A program made the position numbers and the translations under genes. From positions 1 to 64,000 of the forward strand of contig NZ_JAMFTQ010000007.1 in the NCBI RefSeq assembly GCF_024160105.1: DNA of 64,000 bases. The letters run 5' to 3'. The stretch is from Corynebacterium stercoris (GTDB taxonomy: Bacteria > Actinomycetota > Actinomycetes > Mycobacteriales > Mycobacteriaceae). The notes under the pieces are model-generated. The model ran no database searches. It worked only from the letters and a program-made list of their open reading frames with translations, and was not told the origin of the DNA. Positions 38,375 through 47,231 of the stretch are shown here, in pieces (the first letter of the stretch is position 1; each line of letters opens with the position of its first letter).

Positions 38375-40288
38375 GTGCTGCCCCGTTCCACCCTCTCTAT
38401 CGTGGGAAAGTCCCAGGCCACCCGCGACGTGCAGCAGGTGGTCAACGAGGCACTGGGCGCCACGCATGACATCCTCGCCGCCGATAATGTCGAGCACCTA
38501 CGCTCGCTTCTCGACGGCAACCCGCTCGCGCTTGTCACCGTCACCGTCCACGAGGACGGCTTGGCGCCCGACCACCCGTTGCTGGAGCTGATCTCCGAGC
38601 CCGGTTTCGAGTACACCCGCGTCATGGTGCTGACCACCGCGCCAGAGATCGCGGGCCTGGATGCACTTACGGACATGGGGCGGCTCGACATGCTCGTGTT
38701 CGCCCCGGCGATCAAGGCAGAAGCACTCCTGCACAACATCCAGCAGCAGCTCAACCGCTACTGGTACATGCGCGCCAAGCGCGACCCCTCTATCGCTGGC
38801 ACCTTCGCCCTGCCAGAGGTCACCGAACTGGACGTAGGGCTGACCGACCAGGAGATCATCAGCCGCATCATCCAGGCCGCCGACATGCACCTGGGCTACC
38901 AGCCGCGCCTGATTTTCCCGCCGGGGGTCTACCTGACCAAGGAGGGCCACTACGTCGAGGAGGTCATCTTCGCCCTTTCCGGCCAGGTGCTTTTACAGCG
39001 CTTTACCGACGCCGGCGATATCGTCATGCACCACGCCTCCACCGGCCACGTCATCGGGCTACTCGCCCTGGCGAGCAACCGGGTCGGCTTCTTTACCGCG
39101 CGTACCACCACCGAGGTCGTCGCAGTCCAGCTGCCCACCGAGCAGGTGGACTACCTCATCCGCCAGGAGCCGGAGCTTGCGCGCCTGTTCAATATCCTCT
39201 TCGTGCGCTCCTACGACCGCCGCCTGCGCCGCGCCGAGGACATCCAGATCGAGCAGCACGAACTCACCGCGCAACTCGACGACGAGCGCGCACGCTTGAC
39301 GACGGCACTGCACAACCTGGAAGCAGCGCGCCGCGAGCTGATGAGCCAGGCGCGCTTCGCCTCCCTCGGCGAACTCGCCGCTGGCGTTGCCCACGAGCTG
39401 AACAACCCGATGGCGGCGATCGAGCGCACCGCAGCGCACCTCGCCGAAGACGTCGAAGGCCTGATCGCGTCCAGCCCCAACCGCAGGTGGCGAGACGCGA
39501 CCAGCCACGCGCTGGAGGCGGCGCGCAGCTCGCACGCGGTAAGCACAAAGGAGGCACGCGCGCTGCGGCGCGAACTGACCGAGGTCACCGGCGATCGGGC
39601 ACTCGCCCAGCGCTGGGTACTCGCCGGCTTGCACGACGTAGAGTTTGCCAAGCAGGTGCGCGCGAATCGAAAGCTGGAGTACGAGACGGTGGAGCACGCG
39701 GCGTCGATAGGCACTGCCCTGCGCAACCTCTCCACCGCATCGACCCGCATTACGCAGCTGGTGGCCTCGCTACGCGCATACGCGCGGCCCGACGGCGACC
39801 CGGTCACCGACGTGGACCTGCACCAAAGTATCGAGGACACGCTGCAGCTGATCGTCCACAAACTGCGCGGTGTGGAGGTCAAACGGGATTTTGCCGAACT
39901 GCCGCACGTGACGTGTACGCCCGGGCAGATCGCGCAGGTGTGGACGAACCTGATCTCCAACGCCGCCGAGGCGATCGAGGAGTCCGGCAAAGGCTCCACC
40001 ATCACCATCCGCACGAGTGCCCCGAAGCCCGGGTGGGTGCGCGTGGAGGTCATTGACGACGGCCCCGGCATCCCGCTCGAGCGCATCGACAAGCTCTTCG
40101 AGCCCCGCTTCACCACGAAAAATGGGGAGGTCCGCTTCGGCATGGGTATCGGCCTGAGCATCTGCCGCAGCATCGTCAGCGCACATCACGGCACGATCGA
40201 ACTGACCTCTTCAACAAATGGCACCTGCGCCACCGTTGGCCTGCCAATTGACGGCCCGCGCACACACGACGAAGGAGACACACCATGA
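38375..40288 (+). CDS. Histidine kinase with receiver-like and cyclic-nucleotide-binding-like sensor domains
   Basis: A 637-residue soluble kinase with no membrane helix. Order: a receiver-like fold (about 1-130) in which the phospho-acceptor Asp is not evident (LVTVTVHEDG at the expected strand); a cupin/cyclic-nucleotide-binding-like domain (about 165-300, IFALSGQVLL...GHVIGLLAL); a coiled coil (about 300-330); the phospho-acceptor H-box GELAAGVAHELNNP (His at residue 340); an unusual insertion of about 110 residues before the rest of the dimerisation helices; and a HATPase with NLISNAAEAIEE and DDGPGIP. Overlaps the receiver gene by 4 bases. Ligand unknown. Confidence 0.82.
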   Translation: MLPRSTLSIVGKSQATRDVQQVVNEALGATHDILAADNVEHLRSLLDGNPLALVTVTVHEDGLAPDHPLLELISEPGFEYTRVMVLTTAPEIAGLDALTDMGRLDMLVFAPAIKAEALLHNIQQQLNRYWYMRAKRDPSIAGTFALPEVTELDVGLTDQEIISRIIQAADMHLGYQPRLIFPPGVYLTKEGHYVEEVIFALSGQVLLQRFTDAGDIVMHHASTGHVIGLLALASNRVGFFTARTTTEVVAVQLPTEQVDYLIRQEPELARLFNILFVRSYDRRLRRAEDIQIEQHELTAQLDDERARLTTALHNLEAARRELMSQARFASLGELAAGVAHELNNPMAAIERTAAHLAEDVEGLIASSPNRRWRDATSHALEAARSSHAVSTKEARALRRELTEVTGDRALAQRWVLAGLHDVEFAKQVRANRKLEYETVEHAASIGTALRNLSTASTRITQLVASLRAYARPDGDPVTDVDLHQSIEDTLQLIVHKLRGVEVKRDFAELPHVTCTPGQIAQVWTNLISNAAEAIEESGKGSTITIRTSAPKPGWVRVEVIDDGPGIPLERIDKLFEPRFTTKNGEVRFGMGIGLSICRSIVSAHHGTIELTSSTNGTCATVGLPIDGPRTHDEGDTP

Positions 40289-40761
40289 ACCTTGCCATCC
40301 TGATCCTCGAGGACGAGGCGGAAGTCCGCGCCGCCGTTGAGCGCGACTTGCTGCCCTTTGCTGAACACATCCGCGTGGAGGTCGCCTCCGACGTGGAGGA
40401 AGCCTGGGAGGTGATCGACGAGCTCACCGAAGACGGCGACGTGCTCGCCCTCGCACTCTGCGACCACCGCATGCCCGGCACCACCGGCGTGGAGTTCCTA
40501 GTCCAGATGATGGACGACGACCGCACCGCCGCCACCCGCAAAGTCCTGGTCACCGGCCAGGCGCAGCTGCACGACACGGTACGCGCGGTCAACGAGGCCA
40601 ACCTGGACCACTACATTGCCAAGCCCTGGGACGTCGACGAGCTACACCAGGTGGTGCGCGCCATGCTCACCGACTACGTCGAGGACATGGACATCGATCC
40701 CCTGCCCTACCTCGACGTCCTCGACGCGACGCGCGCAATGGACCTCGTCCGCCGTCGCTAG
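40285..40761 (+). CDS. Stand-alone response regulator receiver
   Basis: 158 residues: a receiver domain with the acidic pocket (EDE, residues 9-11), phospho-acceptor Asp60 in CDHRMPG, the switch Thr in LVTGQ and the conserved Lys in AKPWD (about residue 115). After the domain only a short 35-residue helical tail remains, with no DNA-binding or enzymatic output. It starts inside the kinase stop (ATGA) so the two are coupled. Output must be by protein contact or by feeding another relay; the adjoining transporter is an obvious candidate target, though this is inference. Confidence 0.9.
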   Translation: MNLAILILEDEAEVRAAVERDLLPFAEHIRVEVASDVEEAWEVIDELTEDGDVLALALCDHRMPGTTGVEFLVQMMDDDRTAATRKVLVTGQAQLHDTVRAVNEANLDHYIAKPWDVDELHQVVRAMLTDYVEDMDIDPLPYLDVLDATRAMDLVRRR

Positions 40762-40779
40762 AGGCGCGGGATCTGCGTC

Positions 40780-41114
40780 ATGCGTACCCGCACCGATGAG
40801 TGGTTCCATTCTGAGTCCATCCCCTTGCTGCCGCCGTGTACCGGCCAGACGGCGAAGACCCAACCCCCGCAGTGGTCATGGGGCATGGCTTCGGCACACC
40901 CCGGGCAGTAGCCCTCTACACCTACGCGGAGGCATTCGCCAGTGCGGGCTACACCGTGGTGGTCTTTGATTACCGATACTTCGGCCGCGGAGAGTTCGCC
41001 GTCGCGGACAACGTTGCCGCTTTCGGCAATGAACGTCTCGACGGTTTCGCCGGATTCGGTACGGATATCGCCGAACAGGTCGCACAGCGTCGGAGCCTGC
41101 CCCCCGGAAAGTAG
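40780..41114 (+). pseudogene. Decayed alpha/beta hydrolase (N-terminal fragment, frameshifted)
   Basis: ATG at 40780 gives MRTRTDEWFHSESIPL, then the match continues in another frame from about 40827 as LAAAVYRPDGEDPTPAVVMG, HGFG, and AGYTVVVFDYRYFG, the standard N-terminal third of an alpha/beta hydrolase (strands up to the oxyanion HGFG). After about 40985 similarity stops; no GxSxG nucleophile or His/Asp region follows before the stop at 41114. It is a truncated relic with at least one frameshift. Confidence 0.7.
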
Positions 41115-41142
41115 ACACATGCGGCTTAACCCACGAAGAAGA

Positions 41143-41168
41143 ACCCCACCAGCCTGTTGGCTGATGGG
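41143..41168 (-). terminator. Terminator of the initiator tRNA gene
   Basis: Stem CCCCACCAGCC (41143-41153) / GGCTGATGGGG (41158-41168), one mismatch, loop TGTT. On the minus strand it begins 12 bases after the tRNA 3' end and runs into TTCTTCTTC. Confidence 0.75.
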
Positions 41169-41179
41169 GTCCTGGGAGT

Positions 41180-41256
41180 TGGTAGCGGGGGCAGGATTCG
41201 AACCTACGACCTCTGGGTTATGAGCCCAGCGAGCTACCGAGCTGCTCCACCCCGCG
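41180..41256 (-). tRNA. Initiator tRNA-fMet (CAT)
   Basis: A 77-base tRNA with encoded CCA. The anticodon loop reads CTCATAA (CAT) flanked by the three G:C pairs (GGG/CCC) that mark initiators, and the acceptor stem CGCGGGG has an unpaired first position (C1 opposite U72), the initiator hallmark. The T-arm GGTTCGAATCC is standard. Confidence 0.97.
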
Positions 41257-41305
41257 TCGGGTGATATGTGATTTTCACCTGCTGCCGTTCCCGGCAACGT
41301 GCATT

Positions 41306-41334
41306 ACTATACGTCGGCCCTTCCCGCACGCCAA
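41306..41334 (-). promoter_or_regulatory. tRNA-fMet promoter (TTGGCG - 17 bp - TATAGT)
   Basis: On the minus strand TTGGCG (41329-41334) and TATAGT (41306-41311) with a 17-base spacer, about 45 bases before the mature tRNA 5' end. Confidence 0.7.
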
Positions 41335-41516
41335 ATCCCCAGTTGAGGCGTAAATAACAGGCGTCGGAAAGCGGTGGGTGCACCTACAAGAAAGTTTTGC
41401 CACCAAACTACTTCTTTTTTAGCGAGCGTTATGTAACACTGTTGCGCGGATCAGATTTTGTGATCTGCAACTCACATTCCGACGCGCGTTCTACGCATCA
41501 CACCCAAGGAGGTGTC

Positions 41517-42860
41517 ATGGCGACTTCGGTCTCCGCCCCTGCGACCCCAAAGGGTCCGGTATTTACCCCGAAGGCACGTATTGTCCTTTGGCTTTGCATG
41601 CTTGCTGTTTATCTCGAGGGCTATGACCTCGCCATCATGGGTGTGGCCATCCCCGTGCTGAAGACGGATCCGAATTTCATGGCCACTACGGAGCAGGTCA
41701 CGACGATCGCGACGCTCGGCATGGTCGGCATGATGGTTGGCGCCATGCTCGTCGGCCCCGGCGCGGACAGCCTGGGCCGCAAGGGCACCCTCATGGTCTC
41801 CACCATGATCTTCTCCATCTGCACCTTCTTCGGCGGCATGTCCCCCACCCTGTTCATCTTCGGCCTGCTGAAGGTCATTGCGGGTGTCGGCCTGGGCGCC
41901 GGTATCCCGAGCGCGATCGTCCTGGCTACCGAATTCGCAACGCCGCACCGCCGCAGCCTGGCCAACGGCCTGGTCTTCTTCGGCTACACCCTCGGCGCGC
42001 TCACCGTGGCGCTGCTCGGCGTGTTCATGCTCTCCTCCTTCGGCTGGCGCGCGCTGTTCTACATCGGCGGCATCCCGGGCTTCATCCTCGTCTTCCTCAT
42101 GTGGAAGTGGCTGCCGGAATCCCCGGACCTGCTCCGCGCGAAGGGCCGCTTCACCGAAGCCCAGAACATCGTAGACAAGTACGGCCTGAGCTGGGTTGAT
42201 GTCCACGCACCGCTCGTCGAGGTACACAAAGCACCAATGGTGGACCTGTTCCACCCGCGCTGGGCCCGCAACACCATCGCCGTCTACGGCGCCGCGTTCT
42301 CCGGTCTGCTCATCATCTACGCGCTGAACACCTGGCTGCCCATGATGATGCGCGAAGCCGGCTTCAACCTCGGCTCCTCCGCCTTCTTCCTGGTGGTCCT
42401 GAACATCGGTACCGCATTCGGCCTCTTCACCTCCAGCTACCTAGCGGACCGCTTCAACCCGCGCGTGATCGCCATCATCTGGTTCACGTTCTCGGCGATC
42501 TTCCTGTCGCTGATGCGCTTCAACGTGCCGGGTCTGATCTTCGTCATCGTCGCCATCGCGGGATTCTTCGCCATGAACGCCCAGGTGATCATCTACGCAC
42601 TCTGCGCCACCACCTTCCCGGTGCGCCTGCGCGCAACCGCCATGGGCTCCATGGCCTCCATCGGCCGCCTCGGCGCCATCGCCGGCCCGCTGTTCGGCGG
42701 CATCCTGATCAGCCGCGGGCTGGTCATGCCGTGGGGCTTCTACGGCTTCGGCATTGTCGCCCTCTTCGGCGCCCTGTGCACCATCCTCACGTACAGCCCG
42801 AAGCAGGCCAGCGACGCCGCTGCCTCCGACATCGCGGCAACTGAGCAGCAGAAGGCGTAA
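41517..42860 (+). CDS. MFS transporter, aromatic acid:H+ symporter (AAHS) family
   Basis: A 447-residue 12-helix carrier resembling BenK/PcaK/GenK. The family motif with Asp in helix 1 is YLEGYDLAIMGVAIP, the loop 2-3 motif is GPGADSLGRKGTLM, and the loop 8-9 copy is SYLADRFNPR. It should import benzoate-, protocatechuate- or gentisate-like acids with protons, though no aromatic-catabolism genes are nearby. ATG at 41517 has AAGGAGG 5 bases upstream, so the longer frame from 41397 is rejected. Monocistronic and convergent with the UPF0182 gene. Confidence 0.88.
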   Translation: MATSVSAPATPKGPVFTPKARIVLWLCMLAVYLEGYDLAIMGVAIPVLKTDPNFMATTEQVTTIATLGMVGMMVGAMLVGPGADSLGRKGTLMVSTMIFSICTFFGGMSPTLFIFGLLKVIAGVGLGAGIPSAIVLATEFATPHRRSLANGLVFFGYTLGALTVALLGVFMLSSFGWRALFYIGGIPGFILVFLMWKWLPESPDLLRAKGRFTEAQNIVDKYGLSWVDVHAPLVEVHKAPMVDLFHPRWARNTIAVYGAAFSGLLIIYALNTWLPMMMREAGFNLGSSAFFLVVLNIGTAFGLFTSSYLADRFNPRVIAIIWFTFSAIFLSLMRFNVPGLIFVIVAIAGFFAMNAQVIIYALCATTFPVRLRATAMGSMASIGRLGAIAGPLFGGILISRGLVMPWGFYGFGIVALFGALCTILTYSPKQASDAAASDIAATEQQKA

Positions 42861-42874
42861 CCGCCACTCGGCGC

Positions 42875-45850
42875 TTACTGCAGGCCCTGGTAGTCGGCGA
42901 CTGCCTTGTCCAGTGCGTCAAGGGCTCGGCCGTACTCCTCGAAGGAGCCGCCGCGGGCGCTCTCCAGGTTGCGCAGCGCGGTGTCGATGTTGCGCAGCGC
43001 CTCGTCCTGGTTCGCGGCGCCCGGGGTGCCGGCGTCGGCACGCTCCTCCGTCTCGTTCTCGCCCGGCGCGGTCGGGGACGCCATGTCGGCCTCGGTGCGG
43101 GTATCAGGTGCGCCCTCGTCCACCACGTCAATGTCCTGGGCAGCAGCCGGGTTGATGCCCACCTGGGACAGCGCCTGGGAAATGGTCGGGGCGTAGCCCA
43201 CCTGGCCGCGGTAGAACACCAGCACGCGCAGCAGCTTCGGGAAGGCCGATTCCTGGTCCTTGCGCTGCGAGTAGATCGGCTCGACGTAGAGAATCTCGCC
43301 GCCGCCCACCGGCAGGGTGAGCAGGTTGCCGTTCTTCAGGTCGTTGGTGCCCTCCCACAGGGTGCGGTCGCGGGCCACCTGGTCGGAGGACATCAGGGCG
43401 TCCTGGGCCTGCTTCGGGCCCTGGGTCTGGGTGTTCGTCGGCAAGACGCGCACCGTGATGCGGCCGTAGGACTCCGGGTCGGAGGACACGGACATGTGCG
43501 CGGAGAGGAACTCGCGGTTCAGGCCGCGGAACGGGGTGATCAGCTGGAAGGACGCGTCGCCGGTCTCAGGGTCGGAAGCGACGATGTAGTACGGCGGCTG
43601 GGACAGCTGCTGGTTGTCTTCCTTCGCGGTCGGGTCGTTCGGCACGGACCAGAAGGCGTCGTTGTTGAAGAATACGCCCGGGTCATCCACGTGGTAGCGG
43701 GCAAGCAGCGCACGCTGCACCTTGAACAGGTCCTCCGGGTAGCGCAGGTGACCGCGCAGGTCGTCAGAGATCTCGGCCTCCGGCTTCACCGTGTCCGGGA
43801 ACGCGCCCATCCACGCCTTGAGCACCGGGTCGGACTCGTCGAAGGCGTACAGCTCCACGGTGCCGTCGTAGGCGTCCACGGTGGCCTTCACGGAGTTGCG
43901 GATGTAGCCCAGGTCGTTGTTCACCAGGCGCTGGGTGGTGCCATCTGGGTTGAGGGCGTCCTGGGTTGCGTCGGTTAGCGCCGTGCGCGTGGAGTACGGC
44001 AGGCGCGACAGGGTGGTGTAACCGTCGACGATCCACTTCACGCGGCCGTCGATGACAGCCGGGTAGGTCTTGGAATCCGTCGTCAGCCACGGCGCGACCT
44101 TCTCCACGCGCTGGCGCGGGTCGCGGTCGTAGAGGATCTTGGACTCGCCGCCAACGCGGTCGGAGAGCACCAGGTTGAGCTCCTGGTACTTGATCGCGTA
44201 CGCGATGCGGTTGATCCAGTTGCCCACGTTCACGCCGCCTTCACCGGTGTAGGTGTAGGTGGACGTGTCGGTGTCGTACTCGACCGGGCCCTGGCCGTTG
44301 TCACCGACAATGGCGTAATCCAAGTTGTCACTCGCGGAGGCGATCACCGGGCCGTAGTAAATGCGCGGCTCGTCGACGCGGATACCCAGCTCCTCAGCCT
44401 CGTCATTCTCGCGGGCGATGGCGTTGGTCTGCAGGTCGGAGACGGTGAAGATCGGCAGGCCGCCGCGGGTGGAGCCGGCGTCCTGCGCGGCGGCGTCCAC
44501 GGTGTTCGCCTGGGCAGCGATGAAGCCGTTGCCGTGGGTATACACGGTGTGGCGGTTGATCCAGTCGCGCTGGTTCTCACTCAGGGAGTTCGGGTTCAGC
44601 TCGCGGGCCGCGACGACGAAGTCGCGCATCTCCCCGTCCACCTCGTAGCGGTCCATGGCCAGCTGGGCCGGGAAGCCGTAGAAGTTGCGCAGCTGCTGGT
44701 TCTGGGTGAACGTCGGCGCGATGATGTCCGGGTCCAGGAGGCGGATGTTAGAGATCGTCGCGGCGTCGTCGGCCACCTCGTTGTTGGAGATGCTGGAGCG
44801 GCCCCAGTTGTCCTCGTAGGTGACCTTATCGTCCGTCAGCCCGTAGGCGTAGCGGGTGGCCTCGATGTTGCGGCCGATGTACTCGAACTCCTTGGCCTGG
44901 CGGTTCGGCTTGACCGAGAACTGCTCCAGCAGCGCCGGCCAGACGTTGCCCACCACCAGGGAGGAGACGAGCATGAGCACGGTGGCCAGCACCGGGATGC
45001 GGAAGTCCTTGTACACCACGGACGCGAAGAACGCCGCCGCGACAAGCACCGCGATCACGGTGAGGATGATCTTGGCCGGCAGCATCGCGTTAATCGAGGT
45101 GTAGGACGCGCCGGTGAAAATGTCGTTGCGGGAGTAGAGCAGCTGGTAACGCTCAAGCCAGTAGCTGGCGGCCTTCACCAGCATCCACAGGCCGGCGGTG
45201 ACGGCGAGCTGGATGCGGGCGGACTTGGCAATGCGCCCGCGCGCGCCGGTCACATTGTTGCCGATGGCGATGCCGCCCAGCAGGTAATGCCCGATCAGGC
45301 CGATCAGGAATGCAGCGATGAGCAGCATGGAGAGCATGTCCACCACCGCGGAGATCGCGGGCAGACTGAAGGCGAAGAAGCCGAGGTCGCGGCCGAACTC
45401 AGCGTCGTCAATGCCGAAGTTCCCGCCGTTCAACCAGAGCATGAACGTGCGCCACAAGCCCTGCCCGGTGAGGCCGGAGAACAGGCCGACCACAACCGGA
45501 ACCCACACCATGAGGGAACGCACGCCCTTCTCCACCACCTCGCGCTGGCGGCTGTTGTCGGAGAAGGGATCGAACTGGGCCTTCGGCCGGCCCCGCCACG
45601 CGGCTTGCGCGGCCGCGAACGCGACACCGCCGCCGATCAGCGCGAAGACCACGAAGAGCACGACGCGGGTGAGGATGACGGTGTTGAACACGCTGCGGTA
45701 GTTCAGCTCGCCGAACCAGAGGAAGTCGGTGTACAGCCCGACCAGCATCGGCAGCAGGAACAGGACGAGGCCGATGATGCCGATGGTGACCCACAGCCCC
45801 GTATTTGGTTTCTTTGCACTCGGACGTGGCTGTGTAATGCGGGTGGCCAA
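42875..45850 (-). CDS. UPF0182 family membrane protein
   Basis: A very large, 991-residue protein conserved in actinobacteria (mycobacterial Rv0064 type). The first ~320 residues hold about seven hydrophobic segments (beginning LWVTIGIIGLVLFLLPML), the remainder is a large extracytoplasmic domain, and the last ~90 residues are acidic and low-complexity (DEGAPDTRTEAD onward) ending in a helical tail. No enzymatic motif is recognised; function unknown. ATG at 45850 follows a GGAGT site. It is divergent from the PPA1309-family gene. Confidence 0.93.
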   Translation of the reverse strand: MATRITQPRPSAKKPNTGLWVTIGIIGLVLFLLPMLVGLYTDFLWFGELNYRSVFNTVILTRVVLFVVFALIGGGVAFAAAQAAWRGRPKAQFDPFSDNSRQREVVEKGVRSLMVWVPVVVGLFSGLTGQGLWRTFMLWLNGGNFGIDDAEFGRDLGFFAFSLPAISAVVDMLSMLLIAAFLIGLIGHYLLGGIAIGNNVTGARGRIAKSARIQLAVTAGLWMLVKAASYWLERYQLLYSRNDIFTGASYTSINAMLPAKIILTVIAVLVAAAFFASVVYKDFRIPVLATVLMLVSSLVVGNVWPALLEQFSVKPNRQAKEFEYIGRNIEATRYAYGLTDDKVTYEDNWGRSSISNNEVADDAATISNIRLLDPDIIAPTFTQNQQLRNFYGFPAQLAMDRYEVDGEMRDFVVAARELNPNSLSENQRDWINRHTVYTHGNGFIAAQANTVDAAAQDAGSTRGGLPIFTVSDLQTNAIARENDEAEELGIRVDEPRIYYGPVIASASDNLDYAIVGDNGQGPVEYDTDTSTYTYTGEGGVNVGNWINRIAYAIKYQELNLVLSDRVGGESKILYDRDPRQRVEKVAPWLTTDSKTYPAVIDGRVKWIVDGYTTLSRLPYSTRTALTDATQDALNPDGTTQRLVNNDLGYIRNSVKATVDAYDGTVELYAFDESDPVLKAWMGAFPDTVKPEAEISDDLRGHLRYPEDLFKVQRALLARYHVDDPGVFFNNDAFWSVPNDPTAKEDNQQLSQPPYYIVASDPETGDASFQLITPFRGLNREFLSAHMSVSSDPESYGRITVRVLPTNTQTQGPKQAQDALMSSDQVARDRTLWEGTNDLKNGNLLTLPVGGGEILYVEPIYSQRKDQESAFPKLLRVLVFYRGQVGYAPTISQALSQVGINPAAAQDIDVVDEGAPDTRTEADMASPTAPGENETEERADAGTPGAANQDEALRNIDTALRNLESARGGSFEEYGRALDALDKAVADYQGLQ

Positions 45851-45944
45851 TCCAACTCCTTAGCGTTTGGGAAACTGCCCGTTTCGGCACGTACTAGGCT
45901 TCTAGCTTAAATACTTCAACGGTCGAGACAGCGAGAGGGTTCCC

Positions 45945-46478
45945 GTGCTCAAGCAACAGGCTTTGAATAAGGCCATGATGGAGGCCGTCGAGTTCGTGCA
46001 CGCCGAGGGGTGGGAGGCGCCGCCGACGCTCTTCGCGCTCGTGCCCACGGAACTGCTCGTGGACGAGCTGGATGAGCTCGACAGGCTCGACGAGTCCCCC
46101 GCCGCCTCCCCGCTCACGCTGGTGGTGCAGGAGTTGCCGGAGCACATCCAGGCCGGCTCCGACGAGCTGGCGGACTACGTCGCCCGCGTCGCATGGCCCG
46201 CGCAGGTGGAGGGTGTCGTTCTCGCCCAGGAGATCATTTTCCGCGACACTTCGGATGAGGGTGCTGCCCCGCGCCCGGCCCGCCTGTTTTCCGGGGCCCT
46301 GCGTGACGACGATTGCGAGCAGACCCTCTTGCAGCTGCGCCTCAACGACGAGGAGCTGGAGGAGCGGGGCTTGTTCGCCCAGGACGAGATTGAGCTGCGC
46401 GGCGGCCCGAACGTCGCCCCAAACGTCATTGCTGCGCTGCGCTACAGCTTGTCGTTGGACCCCGAAGAACTGATTTAA
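45945..46478 (+). CDS. PPA1309 family protein (conserved actinobacterial, unknown function)
   Basis: 177 residues, acidic, cytoplasmic. Recognised from the order LxxAMMEAVEFVHAEGWEAPP, LFALVPTELL, LPEHI...LADYVARVAWP, VEGVVLAQEIIF, and a Cys/Gln DDDCEQTLLQLRL followed by PNVIAALRYSL. Family members occur beside UPF0182 and PDZ-protease genes. GTG start at 45945. Role unknown. Confidence 0.9.
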   Translation: MLKQQALNKAMMEAVEFVHAEGWEAPPTLFALVPTELLVDELDELDRLDESPAASPLTLVVQELPEHIQAGSDELADYVARVAWPAQVEGVVLAQEIIFRDTSDEGAAPRPARLFSGALRDDDCEQTLLQLRLNDEELEERGLFAQDEIELRGGPNVAPNVIAALRYSLSLDPEELI

Positions 46479-46520
46479 GATATAGGCCTGATTGTCTGGC
46501 CCCAGCTAAGGAGCATCCCG

Positions 46521-47228
46521 GTGGCACATCCTTCCCGCATCCTGTCAGTCGTTGCGGCGCTGGCGCTGCTTCCCGCCCTGGCCGCGTGCGGGGACGAGGC
46601 GCAGACCACGCCCACGCCGGCGAGCGAGACCGTAGCGTCGACGACGGAGGCGACGACCACGGAGGCTGCGACGACCGAGCAGGCAACCTCAACCACGGCT
46701 GAAACGGCAACCACTGCGTCTTCGTCGCCGACGGGGACAACGAAGGCGTCGGCAAGCAAGAGCGCCGAGCCGAGCGAGGCCGCGCTGGTCGCGGAGGTTG
46801 CGGAGCGTTTTTCGACGCTTGCTCCGAAGGAGCTCTTCGACAAGCTGCAGGGCTGCACCGCGAGCGGTCTCGAGGGGTCGTTCGACTGTTCCGGTCCCGA
46901 GATCGGCCAGTTCCAATTCTTCGATTCGGAATCGAAGGCCGCCTCGACAACGCAGCTGCTCACGGAGCTGCGTTCCTCGCGCGTGGTGGAGGATAAAGGC
47001 GATCGAGTGGTGGGCTGGTCCGTGCTGGGCACGTCCGCGATCATCACCGTGGTGGACAACCGCGCCGGCCAGGTGATGCAGCAGCTCATTTCCACCGACC
47101 AGGAGGATCCGCGCAAGCGCATCTACGAGCTCGGCCTGGCGGAGCAGGTGGATGTGGTGTCCACCCCGGGTGCGCCTGCGCCGGATTCCGCGGGCGAGGC
47201 GACGACCGAGCCGAAGCCGGCGGGCTAG
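46521..47228 (+). CDS. Putative lipoprotein of unknown function
   Basis: 235 residues. Signal peptide with lipobox LAAC (Cys about residue 23), then a Thr/Glu/Ala/Ser-rich spacer (about 25-90) and a compact C-terminal domain (about 90-200) with paired Cys (GCTASG...DCSG). A Pro/Ala/Thr-rich tail ends the protein. GTG start preceded by AAGGAG. No family recognised; extracellular. Same strand as the PPA1309 gene and convergent with the PDZ protease gene. Confidence 0.78.
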   Translation: MAHPSRILSVVAALALLPALAACGDEAQTTPTPASETVASTTEATTTEAATTEQATSTTAETATTASSSPTGTTKASASKSAEPSEAALVAEVAERFSTLAPKELFDKLQGCTASGLEGSFDCSGPEIGQFQFFDSESKAASTTQLLTELRSSRVVEDKGDRVVGWSVLGTSAIITVVDNRAGQVMQQLISTDQEDPRKRIYELGLAEQVDVVSTPGAPAPDSAGEATTEPKPAG

Positions 47229-47231
47229 CCG

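Noticed and set aside
41100..41300. Integration site for a mobile element at tRNA-fMet
   Set aside because: No integrase or second tRNA 3' copy found in the window; the nearby hydrolase remnant is decay, not element DNA.
41257..41516. Additional tRNA or small gene in the space between tRNA-fMet and the AAHS transporter
   Set aside because: Beyond the tRNA promoter and the transporter's ribosome site I see neither a tRNA fold nor a credible reading frame.
43000..45900. Antisense genes opposite the UPF0182 gene (for example 44534-45910 plus)
   Set aside because: Coding evidence (membrane topology, family match) lies clearly on the minus strand.
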